41,015 nucleotides of DNA from Spirogloea muscicola (taxonomy: Eukaryota; Streptophyta; Zygnematophyceae; Spirogloeales; Spirogloeaceae): the NCBI GenBank assembly GCA_009602725.1, contig WELB01000024.1:636342-677356 (forward strand), read 5' to 3'. Made by a program: the position numbers and the translations under genes. A model generated the notes under the pieces. That model did not search any database, was not told where the DNA came from, and was given only the letters and a program-made list of their open reading frames with translations. Numbering within the stretch: the first letter of the stretch is position 1; the number at the start of each line of letters is the position of its first letter. Positions 21,401 through 32,002 of this stretch are shown here, in pieces.

Positions 21401-24400
21401 GCATTTGACTGGCACAAGAGCTTTACCTGGACATCAGCAAGCTGCACTGTCAGCTCTTCAACACGTCTATTGGCGCACTGCAGCATGTTACCGCTAGTGC
21501 TCGCCTCCTTGCCTTGCTGCTCTCGCTCTGCGCGGAGGACGGCTTCCAGCTCTGTGCACCGACTCTGCAGCTCCACAGCTGCAGCCACAAGCTCCTCTCG
21601 CTCCTCACGCTCCTGTGCCAAGCTAGCCTCAGCAGCGGCCATGTCCCTTGCCAACTGCTCCTTCAGGGCCTCGACATGTTGGTCCCTGTCAGCCAGCTGC
21701 TCCCTCAGCTCCTGCACGAGCCTGTGATGGGCGTCCAGCTCCGCCTGCGCCGCCTGCATGGCATCACCCTGGCTGCCGAGCTCCGCTGCCAGGGCCTCCA
21801 GCGCGCTCTCTCGCGCGGCCAGCGTCTGCGTGAGCACGCCGACAGAGGCCTCAGCCTGCCGCAGCTCTTCCAGGCGACTGTCAAGGTCCTTCGCCAGCCT
21901 GCTGCAATCTGCCAGCACCTGTTCCTCGGCCTTGCCTGCCTGTGCTTTTGCTTCGCCCAGGGCATCTCGTTCAACTGTAAGCTCCATCAAGGAGGCTCTG
22001 CAAGTCTCCGCCTCAGCAATGGCCAGCTCCTGAGCACTCCGCGCCGCTTGCACAGCCTGCGTCAGCGACGCAACTTCTGATGACCTCCGCTCAAGGGCCT
22101 CGGCGAGCTCCCCTGCCTGCGCAAGTGCGGCGTCTTTGGCTGCCACCTCCACTTGCAGGCGCTCGCCCTCTTTGACGCGGGCCTGCTGCAGAGCTGAGAG
22201 CGCGGCGGCCAGGTCTGATAGCGTCTGCCGGAGGCGCTCAGCCTCTACCGAAGCGTTCCCCTTGGCCTCCACCTCTGCCAGCTCTCCCTTGCGCAGGCCA
22301 TTACCCACAACCGCTGCCTCGGCGAGCTTGTCATCCGCCGTGCTCTTGGACAGCACCACTGGCAAACCATCGGCCTCAGCAGCCACCCAGTCTTTGGCCT
22401 CGGCCTCTGCCCGCAGACTTCCTGCCAAGCTCGCCGCCTCGGCTGCGGCGTCTGCGAGTGCCGCCCTCAGGGACTCCATCTCCGTCAGCCCCTTTGCATT
22501 TGCTGCCGCTGCACCCGCCGCCATCCTCGTAGCCTCCTCCTGAATCTCTGTCAGCTCGCGCTCCCGCGCAGACAGCGAGGTCCTCAGGCTCTCAGCCTCC
22601 GTGCTTGCTGCATCTGCCTTGTCTATGGCAGACTGCTCCGACTGGGCAATGCTCTCACAACGCTCTTGCAAGCTGGCGACCTCCAACCGGAGCCCCTCCG
22701 CTTCTGCAAGGGCCTGCTTCGCTGCGTCACCCGCCTCTGCTTGCCCACTGCTGGCAGCCTCCTTGAGCCGCCCGAACTCGGCTGCCATGTCCGACAACGC
22801 CTCCCGAAGGCCCTCAACTTCCAACATTGCAGCCTCTTTTGCTTCAATGTCAGAGCTGCGTGCCTCAGTCAGGGCATTTGATGCTGCCCGCAACTCAGTA
22901 AGCTCTCTGTGCACATGCTCACGGGCGAGCACCGCCTGAGTCAACTCCTCGCGAACCTCAGCAATCTCGGCCTCTTTTGAGCACAACGAGGCCCTCAATT
23001 CCAGGTATTCGACACCGCTTGCTTCTGCCGCTGCAGCCGCGTCAAGCTTGGCCTGTGAAGCCACGTCAAGCTCTCCCCTGACGACCAACAGCTCGTTGCA
23101 GACGTCCTCCATCTTCGCCAGGGCCTGCTCCTTGGCCAGCGACTCCACCTGCGTCGCCTCGCGAAGTGCAGCGGCCTCGGTCAACTGACTGTCCAACGTG
23201 GCCTGCAGGGACAATGCCACTTTGAGAGCCTCATCCCTGGCCACAGCAAGGTGCTCCGCCTCCGCTGTCCTCTCAGCTAGAGCCTCCTTGAGCGCCTCGC
23301 GCTGCACCACAACCTCCTTGCCCTTGCGCAGCGCCATGCCCAGCTTTTCCCGTATCCCCGCCTGCTCGACCTCTCCCTCCTGCAGCACATCGGCGCGCGC
23401 CCTGAGATCTGCAACTTGTTGCAATGCAGCTGCCAGCATCTCCTCGTGAGCCTTCGCTTCGGCTGCAAGGCGCTCATTACTCGCTGTCAACGCCGCCGCC
23501 TCATCTGTGCGCTCCGCCAGCGCACGCTTGAGCGCTGCACGGCTCTCCACGAGGTCCCGGCCCTTCCGCAGCGCCATGGCCAGCTTCTCTCGTGCCGCTG
23601 CTGAGCGCGCCTCCAATGCCACGGCCTCAGCATGCAGCATCTCCACCTCGGTGTCCCGCGCCGCAAGGACTGCCACCAGCTCCGCATTGCGTCGAATGAG
23701 GGCGTCCGCTTCGCCCTCCTTGCCGGCCACATACGCCTGCAGGCGCGCAACCTCCTCCGCGAGTGGATCGAGCTCCGTACGCATCCGCTGCCGGCCCTGA
23801 TCGGCCTCCTTCTTGACCGCCTTAAGAGCCTGGTCCTTGGCCACCAAGGCCCGGCGAAGGTCCACAAGCTCTACCTCCAGCCGGCCCAGTGTACCTGTGC
23901 CATGGGCAATGGCGTCGCCTTGGCCGCCACTACCCATGCTCTGCAAACTGCCCACAACTGCTTGGTACTGTTGCCGAATGGCATCCGCTTCATCCTGCAG
24001 CTGCCGGCCCGCCTGCTCCCGCTCCTCCAGCGTCTCCGCCTTGGCTGCCAGCTCTGCCCGTAGGCGAGCTTTCTCAGCCTCCATCTCACTCCAGCGCTGC
24101 GTTGCCGCCTCCATCTGCCGCTTGAGCTCGCCCATAGCGGCCTGCGTCTCCTTACGCTCCACCTCCCATGCCATCCTCAGCTGCAAGAAGGGCAGAGGCA
24201 GGCAGGACGGCGACAGCCTTGAGACATCCGAGTGTGGGTCAAAGTCTTCTGCAATTGAGTCGTCCAGCTGCTGGACGACTGCTGAGCGCTGCCAGAAACA
24301 GACTAACCATACTGTGGAGGTCCGAAGGCCACCTTGGGGGCCCTTTTACCTGAGCGACGCTTTCCTCCTCAGGTGACTTGCCAGCGAAGCCGATTGCCCT

Positions 24401-25777
24401 GGCGAGCCGCAGTGAGAACGATGACCCAGTGGAGGCCGTGCGGTAGGGGGGCGGGCTGGCGCCCGTGGGGGTGCCAATGGGGCTGAAGAAGTCGTCCGCG
24501 TCGTCCTCGTCGCCACCTCCATCTGGGTCCCACACTGTCGATGACAATCGCATGGCGGTTGCAACATATACAGGATGGCTGTGTTCCTTAGGCAGCAGCA
24601 GCCCGTCAACCGGGCTGCCAGCTGCCTCCCTCAGTCCACCGGCTTCAGGCTCGGACTTGAAGCCCCCTCCATTGGGGACTAGCATGGGGGTCTTGGCGAC
24701 CTCAGAGTCCAGCTCAAGAGCAAAGGGTCTAAATTGCAAATCTACTCCAGCATCTGCAGGCTTGGACTCTGGCTGCAAGTCGTTAGCACTGCCGTCAAGA
24801 TGCAGCTCATCTGGAGGATGCCAGGGTCCATCTATAGGCGGCAGGTTCGGATGACCCTCTTCAGCCACCGCAGCCTGCTGCATGTCCAACAGCGGCGTGC
24901 ACAACAGGACTGCTTGATCGCCAACTGACACGAGCAGCTCGCCTCCCCCTGCGCCAACCTGCTGCGGCATCTCAGGCTGCCGCTCAGGTGCATCGAGTGA
25001 GACCCCCTCCGCAGCGGATCCGTTAGAAAAAGCAGAAGCGTCAGCCGGCTCTTCGCAAAGGGCCACTTGCTGGTCAGCCTCGATCGCAGCCTCGTCGGCA
25101 GCAGTGCCATCCGAGGCCGGGGCGCCAGCTCCAGCCTGTGCTCCAAGGACCTGCTGCTCGGCCGCCTCCTCGGTGGGCGCCGCCTGCGGCAAGTCGTCCA
25201 GGCTCCGGCTCGTCGCAGCCGTCTCCTCATCAGCAGTCAATGCTGCCTCGCCACTGACAGGCGAGTCGTCCGATGGCGGCACACTGAGGTCGGCGACGTC
25301 CAGGGCCACGGATTGCAGTCCATTGCCGGCCGCCACCTCCTGGGGTGCCGCCGCTGGCCCTGGCTCCTCCTCAGGGGGTGCAGCAGAGGCCCCGACGGCG
25401 CCAGGCACCGGCTCTTCCTCGGCTGCGGCGGCAGCCACGGCCTTGGGCGGCGCCGCGCCGTCCTGGCCGCCGGCTCGGCCGGAGGAGCCCGCCTTCTTCT
25501 TCCGGAAAGCCTCGAGCTGGACAACCGTAGCACGCAGCGTAAGGTGTCGCTCGCGGGCTGCGCCGTATCGCTGGCGCAATGGAAACCGAGGCAGGAGCTC
25601 AGGTGGCTCATGACGCGCTCAGCCAGCAGCGGCGACGCGGCGACGCCCGGCTCTCGCGGCGCCGTCGGCGGCCGCAGACCGCGGCTGGCACGGGATTGCC
25701 AGTCCCGGAGACGCCCGGAGGCGGCAGCTCACCCGCTTCTTGCCGGCCGCTCGCAGGTCCTCCTTGCCCTTGGTCAT
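15441..25777 (-). CDS. Giant coiled-coil protein, plant golgin/TNO1-like candidate
   Basis: Exons from 5' to 3' are 25777-25733, 25516-24350, 24180-21427, 21216-20779, 20437-19997, 19678-19244, 18991-16945, 16744-16245, 16073-15831 and 15626-15441. Phases agree and give about 2751 aa. Exon 1 (M-T-K-G-K-E-D-L-R-A-A-G-K-K-R) joins to L-E-A-F-R-K-K-K-A-G. From memory this resembles the start of plant golgin-like coiled-coil proteins (M-D-K-N-K ... L-L-A-A-G-R-K-K-L-Q-Q-F-R). Residues 26-404 are acidic and disordered, and about 405-2690 are almost unbroken heptads rich in Glu, Ala, Leu and Gln. The motif R-E-K-L-x-x-A-L-R-K-G-K/R recurs near 23590, 23350 and 18620; it recalls TNO1-type proteins of the plant trans-Golgi network. 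No motor, kinase, GRIP domain or transmembrane segment is seen. Function as a vesicle tether is inferred. Weak points are the GTCATG donor at 16944, the exon 2 acceptor (25570 also keeps frame) and the exon 10 acceptor (NAGNAG, 15629 or 15626). Confidence 0.85.
19244..21864 (-). repeat. Four tandem exon-sized coiled-coil repeats
   Basis: Three whole exons, 21216-20779 (146 codons), 20437-19997 (147) and 19678-19244 (145), are homologous to each other. They are also homologous to the last ~146 codons of the preceding exon (about 21864-21427). All share the order L-A-L-R, then A-A-Q-x-E-L, E-L-Q-E-S-L, E-E-Q-L-S, A-K-E-A-S-L, E-L-Q-S-C/R and K-E-A. Every unit ends in Q before a GTA donor, and all start and end in phase 0. 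The pattern fits serial duplication of a symmetric exon. Confidence 0.85.
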
Positions 25778-26402
25778 CGCGCTCCGCGCCGCCCGCGCCG
25801 GGGCCGCCGGCGCGCACGGNNNNNNNNNNNNNNNNNNNNNNNNNNNNNNNNNNNNNNNNNNNNNNNNNNNNNNNNNNNNNNNNNNNNNNNNNNNNNNNNN
25901 NNNNNNNNNNNNNNNNNNNNNNNNNNNNNNNNNNNNNNNNNNNNNNNNNNNNNNNNNNNNNNNNNNNNNNNNNNNNNNNNNNNNNNNNNNNNNNNNNNNN
26001 NNNNNNNNNNNNNNNNNNNNNNNNNNNNNNNNNNNNNNNNNNNNNNNNNNNNNNNNNNNNNNNNNNNNNNNNNNNNNNNNNNNNNNNNNNNNNNNNNNNN
26101 NNNNNNNNNNNNNNNNNNNNNNNNNNNNNNNNNNNNNNNNNNNNNNNNNNNNNNNNNNNNNNNNNNNNNNNNNNNNNNNNNNNNNNNNNNNNNNNNNNNN
26201 NNNNNNNNNNNNNNNNNNNNNNNNNNNNNNNNNNNNNNNNNNNNNNNNNNNNNNNNNNNNNNNNNNNNNNNNNNNNNNNNNNNNNNNNNNNNNNNNNNNN
26301 NNNNNNNNNNNNNNNNNNNNNNNNNNNNNNNNNNNNNNNNNNNNNNNNNNNNNNNNNNNNNNNNNNNNNNNNNNNNNNNNNNNNNNNNNNNNNNNNNNNN
26401 NN
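25778..26402. promoter_or_regulatory. Divergent promoter, mostly lost in the assembly gap
   Basis: The coiled-coil gene starts at 25777 on the minus strand and the zinc-finger gene runs off the other side on the plus strand. Their shared upstream region and the first zinc-finger exon therefore lie in the gap. The 42 sequenced bases before the gap are almost pure G and C. Confidence 0.5.
25820..26402. other. Assembly gap (583 N)
   Basis: An unbroken run of N. Open frames crossing it are artefacts. Its true length is unknown. The flanks are extremely GC-rich, the likely reason for the break. Confidence 0.99.
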
Positions 26403-27356
26403 GCTGGCCGTGGCCGGCGCGCTGGCGGGCCAGGCCGCGCTGCCGCGCCTCCTGCGCCTCGCCCGCCGGCGCCTGGTGGGGCCCCACCCTTCCGGCGGCC
26501 ATGGATGTTGCGCAGCGTCTCCACTTACTCCCCGGCCTTGAGAGCCGCTGACACGACCCAGCCTTCCCGCCCTCCTCTCGTTGCGTACGTCGTTCTGAGC
26601 TCCCGCCTTCCGCGCAGAAGCCGCGGCGGTGCAAGGAGTGCCTGGGCGTTGGCAACAATGTATCCTTCGCCTGCGTGGGGCCTGTTGCAAGCAGCGCCTA
26701 GAGCAAGTCGACCTGAAACATTCGTGAACAGGACTTGGGCTCCATACGCAGGCGTTTACAACACACGAATCGTTTCCTGGCTCCTGCGTCGGGCAGTCTG
26801 TGCCTGCCAAGCCGCTGCTTGAAAATAAGCACAATACTGCAAACACCTCCCCCCCCCCCAATGGGTGCTGTCATGCCAAACGGCATGTCAAACTCAACAT
26901 TGGCAGCGCTTCAGCATGCTCGGTCCTGCCAGGCAGCTAGACGTCCTTGACGGAGATTTGTCTCCCCAGTTATGCATCAGGTGCAAAGGGCAAGGAAGGT
27001 GTGTATTTGCCATGTTCCAAAATTGGCCGCCAGCATGACCGCACTGCCAGAGCTGCTCACCTGGGGGCAGCCTCTGCCAACTTGCAGCTGCAGTTGCTAC
27101 ACCACTTCCTCGCTCTGGTGCGGCCCATATTGACGTATCTATAATTCAACCCCCCAACCCTCGGGCGCCTCTTACTCGCCTTTGTACTCCTGCATTCACT
27201 GCAGGCGGCCTCTTCACAGGCACCATGTTGGCCAAGTGCGCTGTGTGTGGGGGTTGCGGGCGGCAGCTCTGCCCCCGCTGTGACGGCGCTGGGCTTGAGA
27301 ACTCGTGGCTTTACCAACCCGTGAAAGACGGCGGCTGGGGCCCCCGAGGGCAGTGA
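26403..27356 (+). CDS. DnaJ-type CxxCxGxG zinc-finger protein, 5' truncated by gap
   Basis: Visible exons are 26403-26475 (its 5' side is in the gap), 26618-26659, 26970-27000 and 27205-27356, stop TGA at 27354. The first ends in A-L-P-R-L-L-R-L-A-R-R-R-L. The others supply four CxxC modules: C-K-E-C-L-G-V-G, C-I-R-C-K-G-Q-G, C-A-V-C-G-G-C-G and C-P-R-C-D-G-A-G. The C-terminus reads L-E-N-S-W-L-Y and G-G-W-G-P-R-G-Q. The CxxCxGxG set is the zinc-binding region of DnaJ without a J domain. Small plant proteins of this kind (BSD2- and PSA2-like) are often chloroplast chaperones or thiol-disulfide proteins. Plastid targeting here is a guess, since the leader is missing. The donor at 27001 (AGGT|GTGTAT) was chosen because it alone keeps the downstream frame; the exact join is less certain than the modules. 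Confidence 0.75.
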
Positions 27357-27846
27357 GCCGCTTGCACAGCAGAACTTGATGCTGCTGAGCGGACGGCGCT
27401 TAGCTATCTACCACTGCACACATTTTGGCGTCCACAGGTCACCAATATTTCTGGTGGTGCCCGTACTGAGCTCACGTGTTGCTGGTAAATTGGTGGTTGA
27501 CAATCAGGTTGTCTCTGCAAAGAAGGGGAGGACACCTATTGAAAAGAGGGCCTACACAACAACAGGAGAGGTCATTACTTCAAGCCCAACCCGAATACTA
27601 TCCTGAAGGATAATGTGTGCAACAGCACGTGTAGTTCTGTGCCAGTTTTGGCGTCATACAATGTGGTGTGTGCTGAAAACATACAGAAGTCTATGGAACA
27701 TCCCATATAGCCTGGGACTGTCACTTCTGCCACAACCTACTAGCATCCGCCGCTGGCCTAGCTGTCACCTGCCAACACTCGACAAGGTAGGTCACATGCA
27801 TTTAAGCGGGCTTTCAATATTGTGGCCCGAAAACAACTTCGGAGGT

Positions 27847-27894
27847 GGTGGTGGAGGAGGTGGCGTGGTGGATCGCGGTGGTGGAGGAGGTGGC
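27847..27894 (+). repeat. 18-base G-rich duplication
   Basis: GGTGGTGGAGGAGGTGGC occurs exactly at 27847-27864 and 27877-27894, a 30-base period, inside a short G/GT-rich tract. It could form a G-quadruplex, since many GG pairs lie close together. Confidence 0.75.
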
Positions 27895-27934
27895 TGGTAA
27901 GAATGTAGGGAGAAGGCGTGCGGTGCGCATAAAA

Positions 27935-27939
27935 TGTAA
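27935..27939 (+). terminator. TGTAA poly(A) motif, zinc-finger gene
   Basis: TGTAA about 580 bases past the stop; another occurs near 28271. Assignment is tentative. Confidence 0.3.
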
Positions 27940-29502
27940 GGTTTGGCCAAATTAAGCCAGTAGACTGTCCAGACAAAAGGTTGGGGCTACATGTATTGAA
28001 GCAATATGCTAAGGTGGTTAAAGAAAAGTGTGACGTTAGTACAAGTGAGCACATACAGATCCGACAGACTAACTTGGGGAGCCGGAGCACCGCCACGGAA
28101 GCCGATGGCCTGACTTAGAGCACACCCAGCACGCTGATGAAGCGCCAGAGCGAAAGCGGCTGCTGATAGCCAGGGGCGGCTGTGAAAGCCAGCCGAGCGC
28201 ATAGGGAGAGACGGAAGAAGTTCTTTCAGGGGTGGGGTTGCTCTGGGCTGCGAAGAAACAGCTCTACCAATGTAAGTCAACGGCTGTGATACTCCAGCCT
28301 GAAAGGTATGGACTAGATTCAGAGGGGCCAGAAAGCACAGAGCAGGCAGCTGCGGAAGGGGCTACAGTAAACGGGTGCTCAATAATCCCTAGTATGGCTC
28401 GAGTCGGAGTAATCAGCAGTCGGAGAAGAGTCTCCTTGCCAAAATGTCGGAGTGTAATTACTGGAAAAGCGTTGCCACGCTGAAGCCCAGAAAGAACAGC
28501 GGCCAGCCCGCAAATGCACGGCAAATGCCTAATTGCCGGAGTGAAATGTGGAAGGATATTAGATACAGAAGGAATCTGAAGTGCATCTACTCAGTGCGGC
28601 GCGGCAGGCTGGACCCTCAGGGTCCTCTCAGTGCCCCCACACTAGCTTTAAGACTCAGATGAGGGTATGGCGGTAGTGGCAGCGGCGGTGATGTACGGAG
28701 GATGCTGTTGCGGTGGTAGTAGTGGCGGTTCATCTGCCTGCACCTGGCTGGCTATTACGAAAGGAAGAGCTCGCCCATAGAGAAGAGGGGCTGGCAAAGC
28801 CAACCCAAAAATTTACAGCCACTCTTTGTATATCAGCAGCTGCATCATTTCTATTAGGGGCATTTGGTGGCCAGCCCGAACAATATCCAAATACACATAT
28901 TCCCGGATTGGGCGAGAACTGCAGTGCCCCGCCATGCACACGGCCGTGCCCGCCGTGGCCGTCGCCCCCCACGCCGAGCCGAGGCGGCCCGTCCCGCGGC
29001 CGCCGCGCCGCGCATGGCGCCTCGGCGACCCTCGCTCAAGGGCTTTCCTTTCGGGCCCTTTGGCCTACCATTGCTTCAATATACGCAAGCCTCGCCCGCA
29101 GCCCGCCATCAAGTCCGGCACTCCCACCCGCCCTTCCGCCTGCCCGCGGCTGCCTGCCGCTGCCTCAGGCAAGGCTCCCCATCCCTTCCCCCTGCCGACC
29201 CTTGACGCAGCTACAAGCGTCTACGTCTTCCTTTGTCCTGGCGCTTGCTCGATGTCGTCTCACCGTTCGACCAGCCGCGTAGCTCCTGTTAGACAGGCAG
29301 TGCTGGCCATCTGTGGAAGAAGGAGGTTCCGCAACCGTCGCGTCTGCATGGCATCTGGCACACGCCTGCCTCTACTGACCTCAGCGAGTCGTTTCTCAAG
29401 CTTCCGCTGTGCACCTGCCTCGCCTCGTCTGCGCAGCAGCTTGAGCCGGCGTGTGGTGGAGTCGAGCCACGTCCCGCGACCAGCAGCTCGGCCGTCAAGT
29501 GC

Positions 29503-30915
29503 ATGCCTCACAAGCGCATTTTCACCTGGCCGCTTCGTCAACGTCAGACCGTCAGGACGGTCGAGTTGCTCGTCGAGGGCAGCATGGAGGACCCCAAGCG
29601 GGACATTGTGCACGTCGTGCGAGGCCTCGTGCAGCAGCCCACGTTGGGGAGGCAGGCACAGTACATCCGCCGCTACTTCGCTCCGGATGTCAAGTTCTTC
29701 CACTTCTTCATTGACATTGCTGAGGGCGCCGATGATCTGACTGCAATCTATCACTTCGGAGAGCTTTTCTTCCGCTACCAGGCCGTGGAGTTTCACAAGG
29801 TGAAGTCACCTCTGCAGCAGCAGCTGTGCTTACCAATATCCCCTGCAGCACTAGCTTGAAGCAAGTCGAAAGTTCCTTTCCGTGCAGGGCCGGGCTTGTG
29901 CTCAACTGTGGACACTATCAGATTATTATTACCTGCCAGCGGCAAGGAATGACAGCGAATGATACACAGCAAGTTTGATAAGCAAGTTTGTACGACATGC
30001 CTCCATGCAGTGGACTCTAAAGTGATGCTTTATTAGCCGCTTTTAGAATGAGCTCGGTACTCCAACTCAGTTCCCCTTCAATTGTCTGTCAGATTGTCTA
30101 CGACAGCGAGGAGGACACCATGGTCTGCCATGTTACAGTGTACATGTAACCATTGACGCTCTTTGGTGGGGAGGTGGGCGTCGACTTCCTTGTCCTTCTG
30201 GACCTTGAGGACTACTTACCAAAGCAGGTAGGTGCGACTGAGAGGCCTCCGACCAGAAGAGCCCTGCACTTGACCAAATAAAAACTACAGGCTACATGAG
30301 TGACCAGCGTGTTACGTACTTTCAGTAAAACGCAACGTATTCCTCACATTCTCAAGGAGGCAGCTTCAGAAGACGGGCCCAAGACCTCGACAGCAACTTG
30401 AGGGGCCAGTCATGTTGCTTTGTCATTCCCCAGCACGTTGTTATTGACGACGACCTGCCTCTGCAGGCAGACAGTGATGGCAAGAGGAAGCCACTGAAGA
30501 GGATCAAAGTACAGCGGGACTTCTTCGAGAAGAATCCACTTCTTCTTCTGATGCCAGTGATTGGTCAGATATCTGGGTCACATTATCTCCGAGCCATTGC
30601 TGGCAGACTACAGGTAGGCTTTTCTAACATGAGCTTGACATCTTCATGACCGAATCTATGATGCATCAACAACTGTGAGTCATAACTAAAATGTGTAGGG
30701 GACAATGTAGACAAGCCTGTGTTGACGTCATCCATTAAAATATCAGTTGTATCCTCATCTTGCATTAGAAGAGTCTCTTGAGGCTAGGACGCTGCTGAAT
30801 ATTCATGCCGTAACATATTGCAATTTTGCAGGCTGTAACATTCATCATTATTCGTGCTTGCACATGCTTGATCTTTCCTCAAGCTTGGAAGGCCGGATTT
30901 TGTGGAATCTGCTAG
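29503..30915 (+). CDS. NTF2/SnoaL-like protein with C-terminal hydrophobic segment; in-frame TAA
   Basis: Exons 29503-29799, 30093-30227, 30434-30613 and 30832-30915 are all phase 0, 232 codons including the final TAG. The start reads M-P-H-K-R-I-F-T-W-P-L-R. Next come E-D-P-K-R-D-I-V-H-V-V-R and R-R-Y-F-A-P-D-V-K-F, then a helix ending F-R-Y-Q-A-V-E-F and I-V-Y-D-S-E-E-D. The strand F-G-G-E-V-G-V-D-F-L-V-L-L follows. This order resembles SigF-like/NTF2-like proteins I know best from fungi, which also end in a hydrophobic segment; here the end is A-V-T-F-I-I-I-R-A-C. Function is unknown. Codon 118 (30147-30149) is TAA, in the middle of an exon whose reading frame continues cleanly into conserved-looking sequence. 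It may be a null allele, sequencing error or true stop; I keep the gene as CDS with that warning. ATG 29503 is the first in frame, and a non-ATG frame stays open upstream. Confidence 0.7.
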
Positions 30916-31166
30916 GCTGCAGGATTTGAGAATCATGCAAAAATCTTGACAACATATATCACTCTTTGTGACGTAGCCTTAGCCTTAATGCTTTTCAACA
31001 GCCAACAAGAAGGTGCCCACTAAAATTTTGAAGGTCCGAATACGAGCACTACTTCATAGATCCTGCTTGTCATGCGGCACCATGATTGCAAGTAGCCTGC
31101 TCTGCCTCTGACAGTTGCAGCTGCTCACTGCCGGCTGCCACTCGTCTAGATGCCCAGTGGCTCTGC

Positions 31167-31171
31167 TGTAA
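31167..31171 (+). terminator. TGTAA poly(A) motif, NTF2-like gene
   Basis: TGTAA 252 bases past the stop; a second copy is at 31272. Confidence 0.45.
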
Positions 31172-31305
31172 ATTAAGGCATGTTGCACTCGTTAGCCGTT
31201 GTTGAAGCCCACTTTTGACAGGATGGCTAGGAAAGGAGCAAGGCTGCATAGACCTGAATGAGAACTACGGCTGTAATACACCCCAAGACGTATGGGCTTC
31301 ACAAT

Positions 31306-31310
31306 TTACA
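31306..31310 (-). terminator. TGTAA poly(A) motif, phosphatase gene
   Basis: TGTAA on the minus strand about 690 bases past the stop at 32003; distant, so tentative. Confidence 0.3.
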
Positions 31311-31651
31311 ATACTTTAGGAGCAGCCCATCGTCAGGATAAGCCCATATTGCATAAGCTGATTTTCACGTCTGTTTCACGTCTGTTTTGCTAGTCTTACT
31401 CGGAACCTCTCATATAGTCTACATGCCACTGCAAGCAGTAGGCAGTGAAAGAGCTCAAGAGCTCAAAATCACAGCATTGTGCATTGGACAATGATATCAG
31501 GGAACATGCACATGCAGCGATCTCAAGCAGAGTGCTACTACCGTTCGAGCTTAAGTGATCATTTCCTTTGCTGGACTGCTTTACCAGCTTTGGCCCTGGC
31601 CCAGCGAGTGCACACTGATGGTCTTCTCAGCGCTTTCCCACCCCCAAAGCG

Positions 31652-31673
31652 CCCCCCCCCCCCACCCCCCCCC
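31652..31673. repeat. Poly-C tract
   Basis: Twelve C, one A, nine C. Length is likely unreliable in the assembly. Confidence 0.8.
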
Positions 31674-32002
31674 TGGTATGTTGGCAGCCTCGGCGTCTGC
31701 CCCAGAGCCACATGCACAGTGCCCTCAAGCCTTGCCAATACTCGAGGGCAAGGGCTTGGACAAAAACCAGCTTGCTCGGCAAAGTGGCTTGGGGAGGGCT
31801 ACACCGAAGGGCTCCTCCCTTGTTACCTCCATGCAGAGGAGGAGCTCTGCATGTCATGCATGTACAGCCAGAAGGTGCATGTGGTGAGATGCTTGTGCAC
31901 ATTGTCCAACGGACTCTACACAGTGGACTAGCTACCTCCGCAAGCAAGGGTGATTGTGACCAGCCTAGAGGGGCTAACTATGGTGTCCTGGCCGACTGCC
32001 CC

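Larger units (their letters stand above)
27357..29502. other. Intergenic region before the NTF2-like gene
   Basis: About 2.1 kb. It holds the zinc-finger 3' end with a TGTAA at 27935-27939, a GGT/GGA-rich duplication at 27847-27894, and GCN-rich simple sequence near 28670-28740. From about 28930 it is GC-rich, probably the promoter and leader of the next gene. Codons stay open in the gene's frame back to about 29309 without an ATG. No gene is supported. Confidence 0.5.
30916..32002. other. Convergent 3' region, NTF2-like and phosphatase genes
   Basis: About 1.1 kb without a supported gene. TGTAA occurs on the plus strand at 31167-31171 and 31272-31276, and on the minus strand at 31306-31310. 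A broken poly-C tract lies at 31652-31673. Confidence 0.5.

Noticed and set aside
25067-26861. Several open frames crossing the N gap on both strands
   Set aside because: They are open only because N codons are not stops.
27987-28280. Minus-strand frame with an exon-like look
   Set aside because: It starts at TTG, has no good donor and matches no family I recognise.
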